Of a stretch of 64,000 nucleotides of DNA, positions 34,637 to 46,300 are shown piece by piece. Under the pieces are notes generated by a model, which saw only the letters and a list, made by a program, of their open reading frames with translations, searched no databases and was not told the DNA's origin. The stretch is from Oxytricha trifallax (Eukaryota; Ciliophora; Spirotrichea; Sporadotrichida; Oxytrichidae): contig ARYC01017283.1 of the NCBI GenBank assembly GCA_000711775.1, positions 1-64,000 of the forward strand. The letters are read 5' to 3'. A program made the position numbers and the translations under genes. How positions within the stretch are numbered: position 1 is the stretch's first letter; each line of letters opens with the position of its first letter.

Positions 34637-37011
34637 ATGAAAACTATAGAAAGATCATGCAAATTACTATAAACCTTATTAATATTAGTTTTTCTGCTGC
34701 ATTTCAGTTTATCATAAGATAAATCTAATGAAACTAATGTATATAAATTCTTTATGTCATTTACATTTTAAGATAGATTGATACAAATGAATAAGGAGAT
34801 TAACAAACCCTTGATCAAAACAAGTGTCAGCCATTCGCTATAATCTAGACTTATAACTTTAATAGAATGGTGCCAACTACTAATCTATAATGGATGACTA
34901 AAGTAAGTTATATTTTCTCATTTTATTATGAATAGGATGGTTGTGACATAGCGCTATAACTCACAGATTAAGCAAATTACACGAAAACTTTAATACCTGA
35001 TTAATAAATTCAAATAATAGTCAATGGGCAAATTATGTTCAAACATGAAATAGAAATAATCCCTGATTTATTGAACACGAACAATTAAGATTTTAGTTAT
35101 TAACTTATTGACAAAAATCAAAAGGAATTGAATTCTGGAAGTCTAAGGCTGTTCAAAATATTATAACCTACAAGAGTCTAAAACCTCGTAAGTTTTAAAA
35201 AACAATGAATTAGAATTATTATAATAAATTGAATGAATTAATAATTTTTGATATTCTAATCATTCTTTGAACTAAAGAAATTTAGCTTTTAGTTTATGAA
35301 AAATTATGATTGTATTATTTATAATTAATTTTTCTTAATTATTCTAAAACTATTGATATGTTCCTTTTAAACTTTAAACATGAATCAATTTAATTTATAT
35401 AACAGTGACATTTTTTTATCCTAAATAATTGAGTAATTCGTTTTATTTTATTTCAAACATGGATCATGATATTAATAATTCAATTAGCATACTTTAAAGT
35501 TTATAAAAGCATCTAGAAAAGGATTAATTTACCTACAATTTTTTAATTATCGACAGTACTTTAATCTTTGATGACACTAAAATTGTGGATTACTTCCATC
35601 AAATCCAAAATTTGACTTAGAGCTTTCCTTACTACATGCTTAATTTCAATAGATCAAGTGATTTTTCAAAGATTTTCCGGCTTCAAGAAAGACAGCTCTC
35701 AGATTCTATTAGAAGTTTTACTATCTAGAACACTCAATTCCTTCTGCTATACTCTTAGGATATATTCAAAAGCAGATATGCCATTTCAGATAAGTAAAAA
35801 AGAGAAATTTTAGAAATGATGAAACTTAAGGAAAACTAGACACTTAATCAGTTCAATTTAATGATAACTGATAGACCTATATATTGCTCTGGACTTTCTG
35901 ACATTTGTACATCTCAGGCTTTACTGCTTAAGGGTTAGTATTAAGATTACATTAACAAGGGTTAAGTGGATTTGGTAATAAGCGGAAATAGTGAGCAGTA
36001 TGAAAGGACTTACCCTAAATTTGAGTATAAGAATTAAGATCAAAGTGATCCTACTTATATACAGAATGCCAAATACCCAGTCTACGTTAATATCAACGGA
36101 CCAAGGAGTATTTAAAGCTTAGATGAATGGGGATTACAGAAATAGCAGTGGTCTGCAATGTTAAGAAAACAGGCATCATATGGAATGATATAAATCGCTC
36201 CATTTCAAGCATATTAACTTAGCTACAGCTAGTTTGATTAAAATGGCAACCAAATTGACAACCTAATAATTGAAAAAAAGCAGGCTATAAGTTAATTTAT
36301 CAAAAACACTTTATTAAGCATCTTGAAAATAGTTCTTATGCTTGCAGTACTTTACTTAATCGGAATCTTATATATATTTTAATCTTAGCTGTTTAGTTTG
36401 GAAAGAACTAATTGAAGTATAAGCAAGCAATCTTCGAGGGCATTCCAATTATAGATGACGAGAGAGGCTTAGCAAACAAAAATTAAAGCTTAAATACTAT
36501 TCAACATTAAAGACTAACAACTAGGGATCCAGATTAACTAAAAAGCTCAAATATGGACAACGAGGAGGGAGTTGAACTTATGGATCTATCTCAATCTAGA
36601 AGAAACAACATCATTCATAGAGGCAGAGTACACTTTGACGAAAGCTCAATTCAATCAATTACAGATGATAATTTTTCAGTTTCCACTTAAGCAACAATGA
36701 GTTCTATAAAGTCCTAACCCCCTAACTTTCAATTTGGAATAATGGATGAACATTTTGTTATTAGAAATGCAAACAGAGACTTGATGGAGGATTTAGAGGA
36801 AAGTAAAACTACTGTTCCAAATGATAGGATGGCTCCATTTCAATAATTTATGGCGTAAAGAAACTAAGTTGCTAATAAAGAGCAATAGAAATTAGCAGCA
36901 GAACGTATGAGAAGGGAGATTGAAAATAGGCTTAATGAAGATATTGTTGAGGTTAAGAAAACTAAAAAGACCAAAGTGAAATAAAGGAAAAATTAAGATA
37001 AGAGTAAATGA
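34637..37011 (+). CDS. single-pass membrane protein with signal peptide
   Basis: Starts MKTIERSCKLLQTLLILVFL, an N-terminal signal peptide. The predicted extracellular part is long (about 34740-36300) and without a recognised domain. One hydrophobic segment follows (LLSILKIVLMLAVLYLIGIL, about 36313-36372), then a charged cytoplasmic tail rich in Asn/Gln with a basic end (VKKTKKTKVKQRKNQDKSK) at TGA 37009-37011. Introns at 34703-34735 region, 34900-34930 region and a long one at 35188-35509. The junction at 35509 keeps frame (QPTRVQNL then HLEKDQFTYN). Without it two separate ORFs would be called, one ending at 35208 and one starting at 35459. An 11-bp IES is proposed at 36409-36419. Confidence 0.7.
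36409..36419. other. possible minimal IES, 11 bp, pointer TAA
   Basis: TAA at 36409-36411 and 36420-36422 bracket an insert that contains the only in-frame TGA of the tail. Removing 11 bp joins FSLERT to KQAIFEGIPIIDDE. A 3-bp pointer is weak evidence on its own; the frame requirement is the main support. Confidence 0.5.
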
Positions 37012-37141
37012 ATCAATTTTATTACTAAGTTTTCATTTGTTATAGCACTATTTTTATTATTCTAGACAATTTAAACTAAGAACAATATAGTTTTTCAATT
37101 TAAATATAAATAACATAAAAGGGTTCATTTCTCAGTCTTAT

Positions 37142-38125
37142 TCAAGGAATGATACCAGCAGTTTGTAGTTTATTTGACAAATTTGAAATTTTAGCATCTT
37201 TTAGCTTGACTAATTACTCTAATTTCTTAATCTTAAGTTCTAATATTTCAATTGTTTCCTTCATTTGCACAATAGTTTGCTCTTTTTCCATGAGAATTTC
37301 ATTGTCTACTTAGTTCTGGAGCATCATTTGTTTTTATTATTGTCTAGGGTCAGGCTGGCCCATAGCTCCAGCAGTCATTGGATATTATTGTTGTTATTGA
37401 TTGAACCCTGGAGCCATGAATTTGTTGTTCTCTTTGTTATTCATGAAATTATGCTGCATTTGTTATTATTAGCTGCTTGGACCACCAAAGTTCATGCCTG
37501 AATTGAAGTCATTTATCAAATCTGCGCTTCCTATGTCAAATTCAAAGTTATAGAGACATAAATCGATTCTTACCTCCATTAATGCCCATTTTGCCTTGCC
37601 TTTTCTCTTGATAAAGTTTGATCTAAATTTGAATTGATAAAAATGCTAATAACTTACATGATTTTGTAAAACCATGAGTATTCTCTCAACGATGTCTGGC
37701 ACACAATTTACAGAGTCATCGATATCCTTTTTAGTCAAAGTGAAACCTAACTTCTTGAAGACTTTCTGATTTAAAGTGTTCCAATTGTAAGTTTTTTAAC
37801 TCACTGAATGAGCTGCACTGTAATTGTGTATTTCTACTAGATGCGGTAAGAAATGTTTCACTACTTCAGCAACCAGTACTAAAATGGGTTGAATTAGAAT
37901 CATTTCGAGAAAAAATTATAATAATCAAACTTGAAAATGGATGTATGTGATAACACTTTATGCTGATACAAAATTATTTAAGAATAATAATTGGCTTATT
38001 TTAAATAACTTACCAGCATCTGAAAAATCTCTAGCGATGTTGCGCTTAGGTCTTGAGAGTGGAATCTCATCAACCCAATTATAGATAATTTGCATTTCTT
38101 CTTCATCAAGCGCAGGGATTTCCAT
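37142..38125 (-). CDS. SPEF1: SPEF1/CLAMP-like calponin-homology protein
   Basis: Microtubule-associated protein of ciliary axonemes (central pair) in animals and ciliates. Start MEIPALDEEEMQIIYNWVDE (ATG 38125). The N-terminal CH-type domain reads YNWVDEIPLSRPKRNIARDF, VVKHFLPHLVEIHNYSAAHS, WNTLNQKVFKKLGFTLTKKD and CVPDIVERILMVLQN, a pattern typical of SPEF1. A Gln/Asn-rich linker follows, then a C-terminal coiled coil (QTIVQMKETIEILELKIKKL) ending NKLQTAGIIP at TGA 37142-37144. Introns near 38013-37880, 37659-37623 and 37573-37545. About 250 residues, within the family range. Confidence 0.88.
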
Positions 38126-38311
38126 TATTTAAAATTTATAACTTTTATAATTAAGTTGTTTGATTTCTTATTCTATTATTTTAAATTTTTCAATGTAAAA
38201 GGTAGAATTATATGCAATTTGATTGAGTGAAGGAGTATGCTAAAATACTAAGATTTGAGGGCATATCAAAGAATTAAAATTGCGATTAATAATATCTTAT
38301 TTGTGATAAAA

Positions 38312-38814
38312 ATGATACTTAAATTCTTGGGTGTAAGACGCTTTTCCACAGCTGCTACAAGTATGTAAAATTTATCGAAAATCACTCTTCTTTCATGTAT
38401 TAATCTAACTATTTATAGGCGAATTCGGAAAGGTAAGCAAGAAATTCATAATTAACAAGTGTTTTTCATGAAACCTATGTAGAAAATCATTAGCAAATTG
38501 AAAAACTAATTGAATTTTATAGAGAGTTGGTTTTATTGGATTGGGAAATATGGGACTTCCCATGACTGCAAACCTCGTACAGAGAGGCTTCTAAGTTAAA
38601 GCTTTCGATTTAAATCCAGCTACTCTCGAGAAGTGTGCTGAAGTTGTAAGTTTATGTGTAAAATTGGATAGAATTATGATCATAAGGAATTTATATCAAA
38701 GATTACACTGATTATAAAAATAGATTGATATGATCTCATTAATTATTGATTCTTACAGTAATTGTTCTATAGGGTGTTAAGGCAGTAAAAACAGTTGGAG
38801 AAACTGCTTCAGAT
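38312..38814 (+). CDS. HIBADH: 3-hydroxyisobutyrate dehydrogenase, 5' exons
   Basis: Mitochondrial enzyme of valine breakdown, oxidising 3-hydroxyisobutyrate with NAD. Start MILKFLGVRRFSTAATS, a basic presequence with RRFST. A very small second exon (EFGK) follows, then the dinucleotide fold RVGFIGLGNMGLPMTANLVQ and VKAFDLNPATLEKCAEV. Introns at about 38361-38417, 38433-38521, 38648-38773. Coding breaks at 38814 (ETASD) with GTATGA; the continuation, VDYIVTSVPGTKDVEELL, lies at 57291 after TTTAG. So in the germline an 18.5-kb stretch including a transposon occupies what appears to be one intron. Confidence 0.9.
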
Positions 38815-39011
38815 GTATGAAATATCAGCAATTTAATTTGTACATTCAAAACCCCAAAACCCCTGAAATTGTTTGATTGAGTTTTTGATTGATGAAAGAA
38901 GACTATTAACGCATGCTTTATTAGGGTTTTAATAGGGTTTATGTAGGGGTTTAGGGTTATAATGTAATATAAATTAGTGTGTAATGCAAGTGTTTTATTT
39001 TTATTATTCAC

Positions 39012-40330
39012 TCAAACAGTACTTTAGCATCATGAGGCAGCTTTCTAAACTTTATTCTCCTATCCAACTTACAATTTAGTCTATTGTATGGTCAGCTCTG
39101 TGATTAGGCTTAATAATTATCTACTCAGCCATGTCTTTCATTCTACCTTTTATCTTATTCTAGTCTAGATATTGCTGTATTCTCTGTTTTGAATCTTTCT
39201 CTCTTTTGCAGCTATAGTAATCATTTCTTGCCATATCGCATTCACAAATTATTGCTGCTAGAGCCCATATATCCCACTTAATATCACCATCTCTCCAGTC
39301 CTCTCTTTCTGGAAAGCAACCAGAAGTACCATACACCTTGCCAAGTCCTGAAGCTTCAACTCTCTATGATCTATTGAAATCTATTATTACTACTCTGAGA
39401 GGTGAAAAGCCAAGCATTATATTCTCAGGCTTCAAATCTCTATGAACATATCCAAGAGTGTGCAGCTCCTCAATGCTTGCAAACATTTGTAAGAATAAGA
39501 GGTAACCACTTTGATATCCATTAATCTTAAATGTAGTATATTAATGTCATTTAGTATAGAAGAAGACGAAAAGCTACATGATCTTGAGCAAGCAGAATAG
39601 CATCGAGCTTTATTATAAATCTGCACTATCTATCTCTTGACTTCGTAAGTGCTTGGTATTCATTTACGAATTACATTTGATACTTGTCATCGCATTCGAA
39701 GTAATTGAACGGATATATCTTGTATGCGAACGACTTATCTGTTATGACTTTCTTCTAAAATTTATCCTCAAGGATAAGATAACTTTCTTTACACACTTTA
39801 AGGTCAACTATATTCAATATTGGAAGTTTAAGTGCATGCATCTAAAGAGTGATTTTTACTATCTCTGTGGCTGGGAGGTTTCTTACTGCTTTAATAAGTT
39901 AATTTTCTTTCTTTACTCTTTGTTCCAAAGTTTCTAAAGGGTCTCTTGGCTTTCTTTTTTAAGGAAGACCTCACCAGTCTCTGGATCTATTACTTCAAAC
40001 TTATTGCCATGATGGTTTTATAGATGAACTTTTAGATCTCTTGAATGATTGTATTATTTATTGCAGTAAGGGCAGAAATATTTTCCATCTATCTTATCAT
40101 GCTTAAGATAGAGCTTGGGCTTGTTAGAATGCTGCTCTAAGATATGACGCTTAAGAGCAGATTTATAAGTGAAGTTCATCTCACACTCCTCACATAAATG
40201 TAATGCTTTTATTTCTTTTTTCTCTTCTTCCTCCTCTTCAACCATTTTCTTTGGAACTTCGCATTAAATTTCTTAGCTCTGCATTTCTATTTAACAACTG
40301 AATTGCTATTCAAAGTCTGATACCTAAAGT
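39012..40330 (-). pseudogene. TBE zinc-finger/protein-kinase ORF (57-kDa type)
   Basis: Minus-strand ORF of the transposon. The N-terminal part has C2H2 fingers (LCEECEMNFTYKSALKRHIL and YFCPYCNK); the C-terminal part is kinase-like: VHRDLKPENIML catalytic loop, VVIIDFNRS in place of the DFG motif, then DIWALAAIICECDMA. It ends DAKVLFE at TGA 39012-39014. The stretch between (about 39480-39990) is not in one frame, so this copy is interrupted. The DFN in place of DFG suggests altered or lost catalysis, though frame damage makes that uncertain. Confidence 0.75.
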
Positions 40331-41018
40331 AAGAAAAATTTCAGGTTCGTACTAGGTAGAGGCATCGCAAGTCTCAAATTTCTTTTGATTCATGAAAGAA
40401 AGTTTTTGCTGGCTAATACCAAGACAATGCCGCTTTTCTAAGTAAGTTACCGCTCATTTTATAAATACTATTAATAATTATACAAGCTATTTAAATTCTA
40501 CCTTTATACAAGAGTAAGAGCATATTCTCAAAGATTTAGAGAGGTTTAATGAGAACAGAGTACGAGACATTAGTTTTATATTTCTTAGATTAAATGATAA
40601 TTTATAAACTAATTCATCCATTTTATTCATTAAAATGCACCTAAATGTGTTTTGTGAAGTTAGGTGGTGCTCCTAAAGCTGTTCTTGTAAATTTAGGAGT
40701 GGAGATTTTAAATTTTAATTTTTTTAATGTACCTCCTAATACGGTTTTGAACTTTAATATAACCACCTAATTAAGTTTTAAATAAATTAGGAGCACTAAT
40801 TAAATTAATTATTATTAGGAGCAATTTAATGGAGAAAGTTTGATAAAAATGGAAGTCAAACTTTGAAACTTGGAGAAAGTTCTTCCATCTTTCTCTTACT
40901 ATCTTATTCAGGTTGACCTCCAGTTGGATCTCTCTATTAAGCAGTAAAATTTTAGTAAGTTTAGAATGGATATCCATAATTTTAAATTTCATAAACATTC
41001 ATAGAAAGTGGAAGCAAG

Positions 41019-41701
41019 ATGGAGTCTATGAATGATGCAATGAAGAGAATACAATCTCAAGAATTGATAGGAAAATTTCGAAGTAAGGAGGACCTCTATA
41101 GATATTTGGTATAGGAAGGTAAGCTTTTATCAAATACTAATATATTAACCATAGTTGGGATTGTTCTTGCCAACTCAGGAAGGAACAAAAATATCATTCT
41201 TAAAAGCCTTACTAAGTGAAGAGAAAAAAGCTTTTAAGACCAATGAAAAAAAGATGATTGAGATACCTAACTACCCTGAAATCTCAGTGACAAATCTCTA
41301 TGATTGATGCGATGAGTGATCCAGATGTTGCTCTGTACCTACCATCAAAGTTACAACTCTCAAATAAGTTGCCAGAGAGAAACTTCTTCTTTGAAGTTCT
41401 TGGAACTCTTAAACCAGAGTACTTAAGTGAAGTAATTTAAGAGGCTCATAAGAAACGCTACAGCATCTCTCCTGAAGAGAAAAAGAAGCAGGGAATCAAA
41501 ATCAGTGACTCATGGCTGTAGGAACTGCAGAAGCATCCATTCATCTCAAGTAAGCATAGACTTCTAACTTTATAGAAAAAACCTGGTACTGCTATATATT
41601 TGATGAAAGAGCGCAGCAAATAAAACAGAGAGAGAAAGTCTCAAGTAAAGCATGAATTGAGTAGAGACTCTTCAAAGATTTCTAAAAGCCAGAAGAGATG
41701 A
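41019..41701 (+). pseudogene. TBE 22-kDa-type ORF, one frameshift
   Basis: Starts MESMNDAMKRIQSQELIGKF; an intron (about 41119-41179) is followed by ISFLKALLSEEKKAFKTN and the conserved IPNYPEISVTNLYD. Compared with the copy at 198-736, one extra T near 41303-41310 shifts the frame right after LYD. The continuation (PERNFFFEVLGTLKPEYLS and onward) is intact to TGA 41699-41701. This copy therefore extends further 3' than the first one but has its own lesion. Confidence 0.75.
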
Positions 41702-41817
41702 ACATAGATGCAGGAGCTGGCACTAAAACAAAAAACATGGGCCCAAGCAAGCCTTAAGAGGAAGAAAAGAAAGAGAAGCGAAATCCCTTTACGGGCAAAT
41801 TTAATATGTGAACTTAT

Positions 41818-42866
41818 TCATTCGTTTAAATCTAAAACTTATTTATAAACACAAAATCTCCCTTCTCTTGCGCATACTTTTGCTTTATCATCGCTGACTC
41901 TTTTAGCAGCACTCTTAATAAAATCTACTGTATCTATCTTCAGATCGTGTATCAGATGATAGAGCAGAAGTTTCTTGTAGTGGCCTTTTAATAGGCCCCA
42001 ATATAGTTCAATTCCATTGAATTGAGGGCTATAAGGAACATTAAATACAGGTGTTATGTTTAGCCTTTCATATTCTCTCTTTGAGTCTTTAGTTTTATGA
42101 GCTGATAAGTTATCAACAACAGAATAATTTCTTATTCAGCATACTTATCTCTTAGCTATTGCAAAAATTTAATATATTATTCAGTCTTAATAGAGCGAGG
42201 GTGGATAACATAAGTCCCAAGCCCACTATCTTCACTGATTCCACCAAGGATTGCATGAGTTTATACCTTAACCTTTTGATCATAAACTTCTATGTTGCTG
42301 TACCTCATATACCAAGACCTCGATATGAAGGTATTAAACGTGAATACTGCCTCATCAGCATGTATGAACTTTATATTATGCTCTTAAGCCCTCTGCATTT
42401 AATCGAATATATAATTTAAATTATCCTTATAAAATGGAACATTAAAGTCGATCACTCTCTTAATGCGGTTGACTGTCTTATAAGATATACCATTCTTTTT
42501 ATAGATATTAGCTATGGATTATGCAGAGATGTGTAGCTCAGGAAATTGGCGATGAAACATCACAGCCCTCTAGGCCAGAGAGAAATGAGCCCAGTATTTT
42601 AGAGTCTTATCATTAATAAGATAATCGATATGATGCTACTAGAATTTTAAAGGTCTTTTAGGCTTAGCATTAAGATGCTATCTCTTTAATTTCAATGCTT
42701 ATAGACAGTGTGACCTAACAGTAGCAGGAGATTTATGGAGCAGTCTTGCAATAGATGTGTAATTTAGAATAGGTCTGAGTTGATCACTATAATCATTACA
42801 TCCATAACGCAACTTAAACAATTAATCTATATATTCACTGTCATAAACTGATCCCAAACCTCGCAT
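41818..42866 (-). pseudogene. TBE transposase (DDE), frame-disrupted
   Basis: Starts MRGLGSVYDSEYIDQLFKLR (ATG 42866) and ends in the TGA at 41818-41820. It has an N-terminal DNA-binding-like region (TSIARLLHKSPATVRSHC), the first catalytic D in IKFIHADEAVF and the E in PQFNGIELYWGLL. The second D region is out of frame here: sequence at about 42105-42130 encodes DNLSAHKTKDS only after a frame change, indicating a short deletion near 42122. It is closely related to the transposase at 993-2057 but clearly diverged. Confidence 0.8.
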
Positions 42867-43004
42867 ATGCTCACTTAAATTACTGATATTTAAACCATTA
42901 ACCTCTATATAAACCCTATTAAAACCCTAATAAAGCATGCGTTAATAGTCTACTTTCATCAATCAAAAACTCAATCAAACAACTTCAGGGGTTTTGGGGT
43001 TTTG

Positions 43005-43341
43005 ATTTAGGTTGAATAGCAGTATTATATTTAGATTTGAAGAGATAAATTTTAAGTATAAAAATAGTATCATTAATTTATATAAAAATTATATTAAATT
43101 TTATATCAAATTCTTTTGTTTGTATCAAATCTTTAAAACAAGCCATAGCTCACAAAGTTCACTCCATACAAATTGAAACTATCATGATTGTGATATTCCT
43201 AAAAAATGTGTTAAATGTCATGAAAAAATTCTTACCCCCCACAATTGATGTAACAGTTTAGAATTGAAATCACTGTAATTCTACAAGTTTAGGCTATAGA
43301 TAGAATTGCTTTAGTTTATCGGTGAATCCTCCGTTTAGGCA
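43005..43341. other. AT-rich right flank of the TBE
   Basis: Begins with the ATT target duplication. AT-rich; minus-strand ciliate-code reading continues for part of it beyond the TGA at 43342, but not convincingly. No repeats beyond the duplication. Confidence 0.4.
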
Positions 43342-46300
43342 TCAAAAGCTGACATATCTTTTAGTCTAGACTCCTAAAATAAATGAGAGTTTATAGATTT
43401 CACTATCCAATTGTTAATTAATCTCTTTGTGTAGAAAAAATTAGCATAATTAACTATAAATACATTATAAGAAATCAAGGAAAGTAGAAAGAGATGGCCA
43501 CTGCAGACCAAACATGAAATCACTATAGATATAAAGTTAAATTATTGGATTTTACCAGTTCAGTTAATTTAACTTGATAAGAGACTTGCTCACAGGTTGA
43601 TATACACTATTTTAAGCATAAGGAAACTAGAACTCTAGCGAGCTGCAGCCCATCTAGAATTGTAAAAATTTATATTTTTATGCTTGATAAAATTGAAAAA
43701 AAACTGTGTTTTATAAAAAAGAATTGAAGCTTTTATGACAGATCCTTTTCTTCCAAATGTTTAAGTGCTTCTTAATAAAAGTGAATTCCATTATTGTGCC
43801 CAGAATATCTATAAATAACTCATTAAAAGTCTTGCATTTATGTTATAAATTGTTAGACATACATAGCAATAGGATGTTTTTGAATTCCTTCTAAAATCTA
43901 TACTTTCATATTTGTATCTTCAATTCTAGTAAATCTATTCTATAAGTGTTAATTATTTTGAGAGTTTAATTCTTTATAGAGCAAAGAGAATTCCTTATGC
44001 ATTTCTTTCAAAGTTTTATCATCTGGAATTAAGTGGAAAATGCCAAGATCTTTAGGTTTCATGGATATATAAGAATTAGTTTATTACAGCATCCAGTTTA
44101 ATGTTACTCATAAAATAAGGTTGAAAGAATTTAAAATTCAAAGATTTAATATATCAATTACAATTTAAATATGTTGGAATTCTTTGAGATCTGAGTTTTT
44201 GTCTCATCACATGACCTAAAGTTTAACTATATTAAATTTAACCAGTTTTAATATTAAAATCTATCCGACTCATTTGTGTTGTCTGCAAATATACTCATAT
44301 GTTCAAAAGGATACCCTGCAATATAAGAATCAACCATTAAGTAAACCTCCTCAAGTTGGCAAAATTATTTCAATTCCAAGTTTTGATTCTATTATAACTC
44401 TTTCTCTAAATATTCAGTCAACTAATCTTATGCTTTAGATGTCTCTTTAATCAATATCCTAAGAATTTCTTGACTTTATTGATAAATCTTAGTTTAAATT
44501 TGTTATAGATCCCCTTCTTATGAATTTTAAGTTTATAATAAGGAATTACTAAGATCTTTTTCTATGAATTAAGATATGAATACTTTTGTAAATTTATGGA
44601 GGGAATAATCTATTAATTTGTCTCTTTCTTCCTCATCGAATGAAAATATTCAGTTTTAAAATATATAAAAGTTAAAAATTTTATTTTCAAAAAAAAAGTA
44701 AAAAAATGATAATCACAATATAAAATAATTAAAGATAAGAGAACTGTTTTAATGTTTCTAAGTTTGCTCTTGATCTTTTAAATCGCTTTATAACAAAATA
44801 CATAAAAATTTAATTTAAAAATATACTTTTATTTAAATTATACATGACCTTATGATTATCAGTGAGTATAGCAATTATAAATCTTTCTAATATATATTTA
44901 AATCTCTCTGATGATAAATTGCAAGCTTCTTTACTACCTTTTAAGTTTAATTGAGTGATTTTAAGTTTTATTTCTTTAATAATGCTTAAAGCCGAACTTT
45001 ATACAATTTCCTGGAAGTTTTAGTTCTCAAAATCACTTAGAAATAGTATCTAAAATTATCAATAATTAGGAATAAATAAAAATTTATTTAATTTAAAACT
45101 TACCTTATAAATGCCAAAAACTTCAAATTCAACTTAATTGTAAAGTTTCTTCAATTTTTAATTATGATCCTTTGTCTCAGCACTAATAAATAATTGAATG
45201 AAATTATATATAGAATATCTTACTTTAGCTCATTAATTATTAAATCTAATGGTGATTAAAATGCTTATTTATTAGAATATATAGAGAAATAAGATTTATA
45301 GAATAATTTAATAATAGATTTATAAAAAGGTGATTTACTAGTCTTCTTTGGACTTTACAATTCCTTCATTGGCTTTATTGTAAATTTGACATCCATATTA
45401 TGAGTATCCTAAGCTAGTATTTATGCTATTTTGTCAAAGATGTCTTTCTGTAGATTTTTATATAAATTTAATTTTTATGTGTATTTTAACTTCTATGAAA
45501 TCAATTAAATTAGATTTGCTTTTTCATAATCAATCGTGAACATATGAGACTTATTTGATTTGTTATCATAACAGCATAATTATAATTAATGAATCTCATA
45601 GGGCTTTCTCGAAGTTTTAGACTTCTAAATATTTTCATTTAATTGACTTTCTTGCTTGCAGAATTTAAATAGTAATTATGTAAAGAAAGTTTTAATATAT
45701 AAATTTACTTAAATGATGAAACCTTTTGTGGATGAGAATTCACACTTAAAACAATCAACTTGTGATCTCTGAATTTTTCCTATATAGTTTTCTTAACCAA
45801 TTCAATTGTAATTAATTTACTAATATTTATCACAGTAATTTAAATTTAATTTAAATGTCACTTAGAATTGTTCTATGAGCTATTGAGTTATCACGATATC
45901 AGATTCAGACTTTAGAATTTTACAATTTGATTGTGAATGCAAGTTATTCACACTTTATAGATATTTATGTATGCAGATAATCTTGGATTAGAATGCTGGA
46001 TTATTCTAGATATTGAGATTGTCATTTTTAGTATCTTATAAGTATAAAAAGGTTTATTTTTCTATTAAAAAAATTTAAGTTAGAAAAAAATGGAAAAAAT
46101 CTTCCATACCAATAAAACCCCATAGATCAATTAAGACATGAGAATAGGGGTTAAGAACAATTAAATTAAGAATTAATTATAATTGGCTAATAATATAAAT
46201 AATTAGCCTAAAATCAAATTTACACACCCTATTGGATTATTTTATAGAGACAATTAATCGAGCCAATAGTTTTAATAATTAGCCCAAACATTTAAATAAT

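Larger units (their letters stand above)
38847..43004 (-). mobile_element. complete TBE transposon, 4158 bp
   Basis: Both ends carry the 17-bp telomere-like tip with two C4A4 units, inside terminal inverted repeats that match for about 110 bp with few differences. ATT at 38844-38846 and 43005-43007 is the ANT target duplication known for TBEs. It encodes three ORFs in the family's usual arrangement: a zinc-finger/kinase protein (39012-40330, minus), the 22-kDa-type ORF (41019-41701, plus) and the transposase (41818-42866, minus). Some ORFs carry frame breaks, so this copy is whole in structure but probably decaying in coding capacity. It lies within the intron-like gap of the dehydrogenase gene. 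Confidence 0.95.

Noticed and set aside
35459-37011. A separate gene starting MDHDINNSISI at 35459
   Set aside because: Splicing 35188-35509 as an intron joins the upstream signal-peptide part in frame and gives one sensible membrane protein; kept as one gene.
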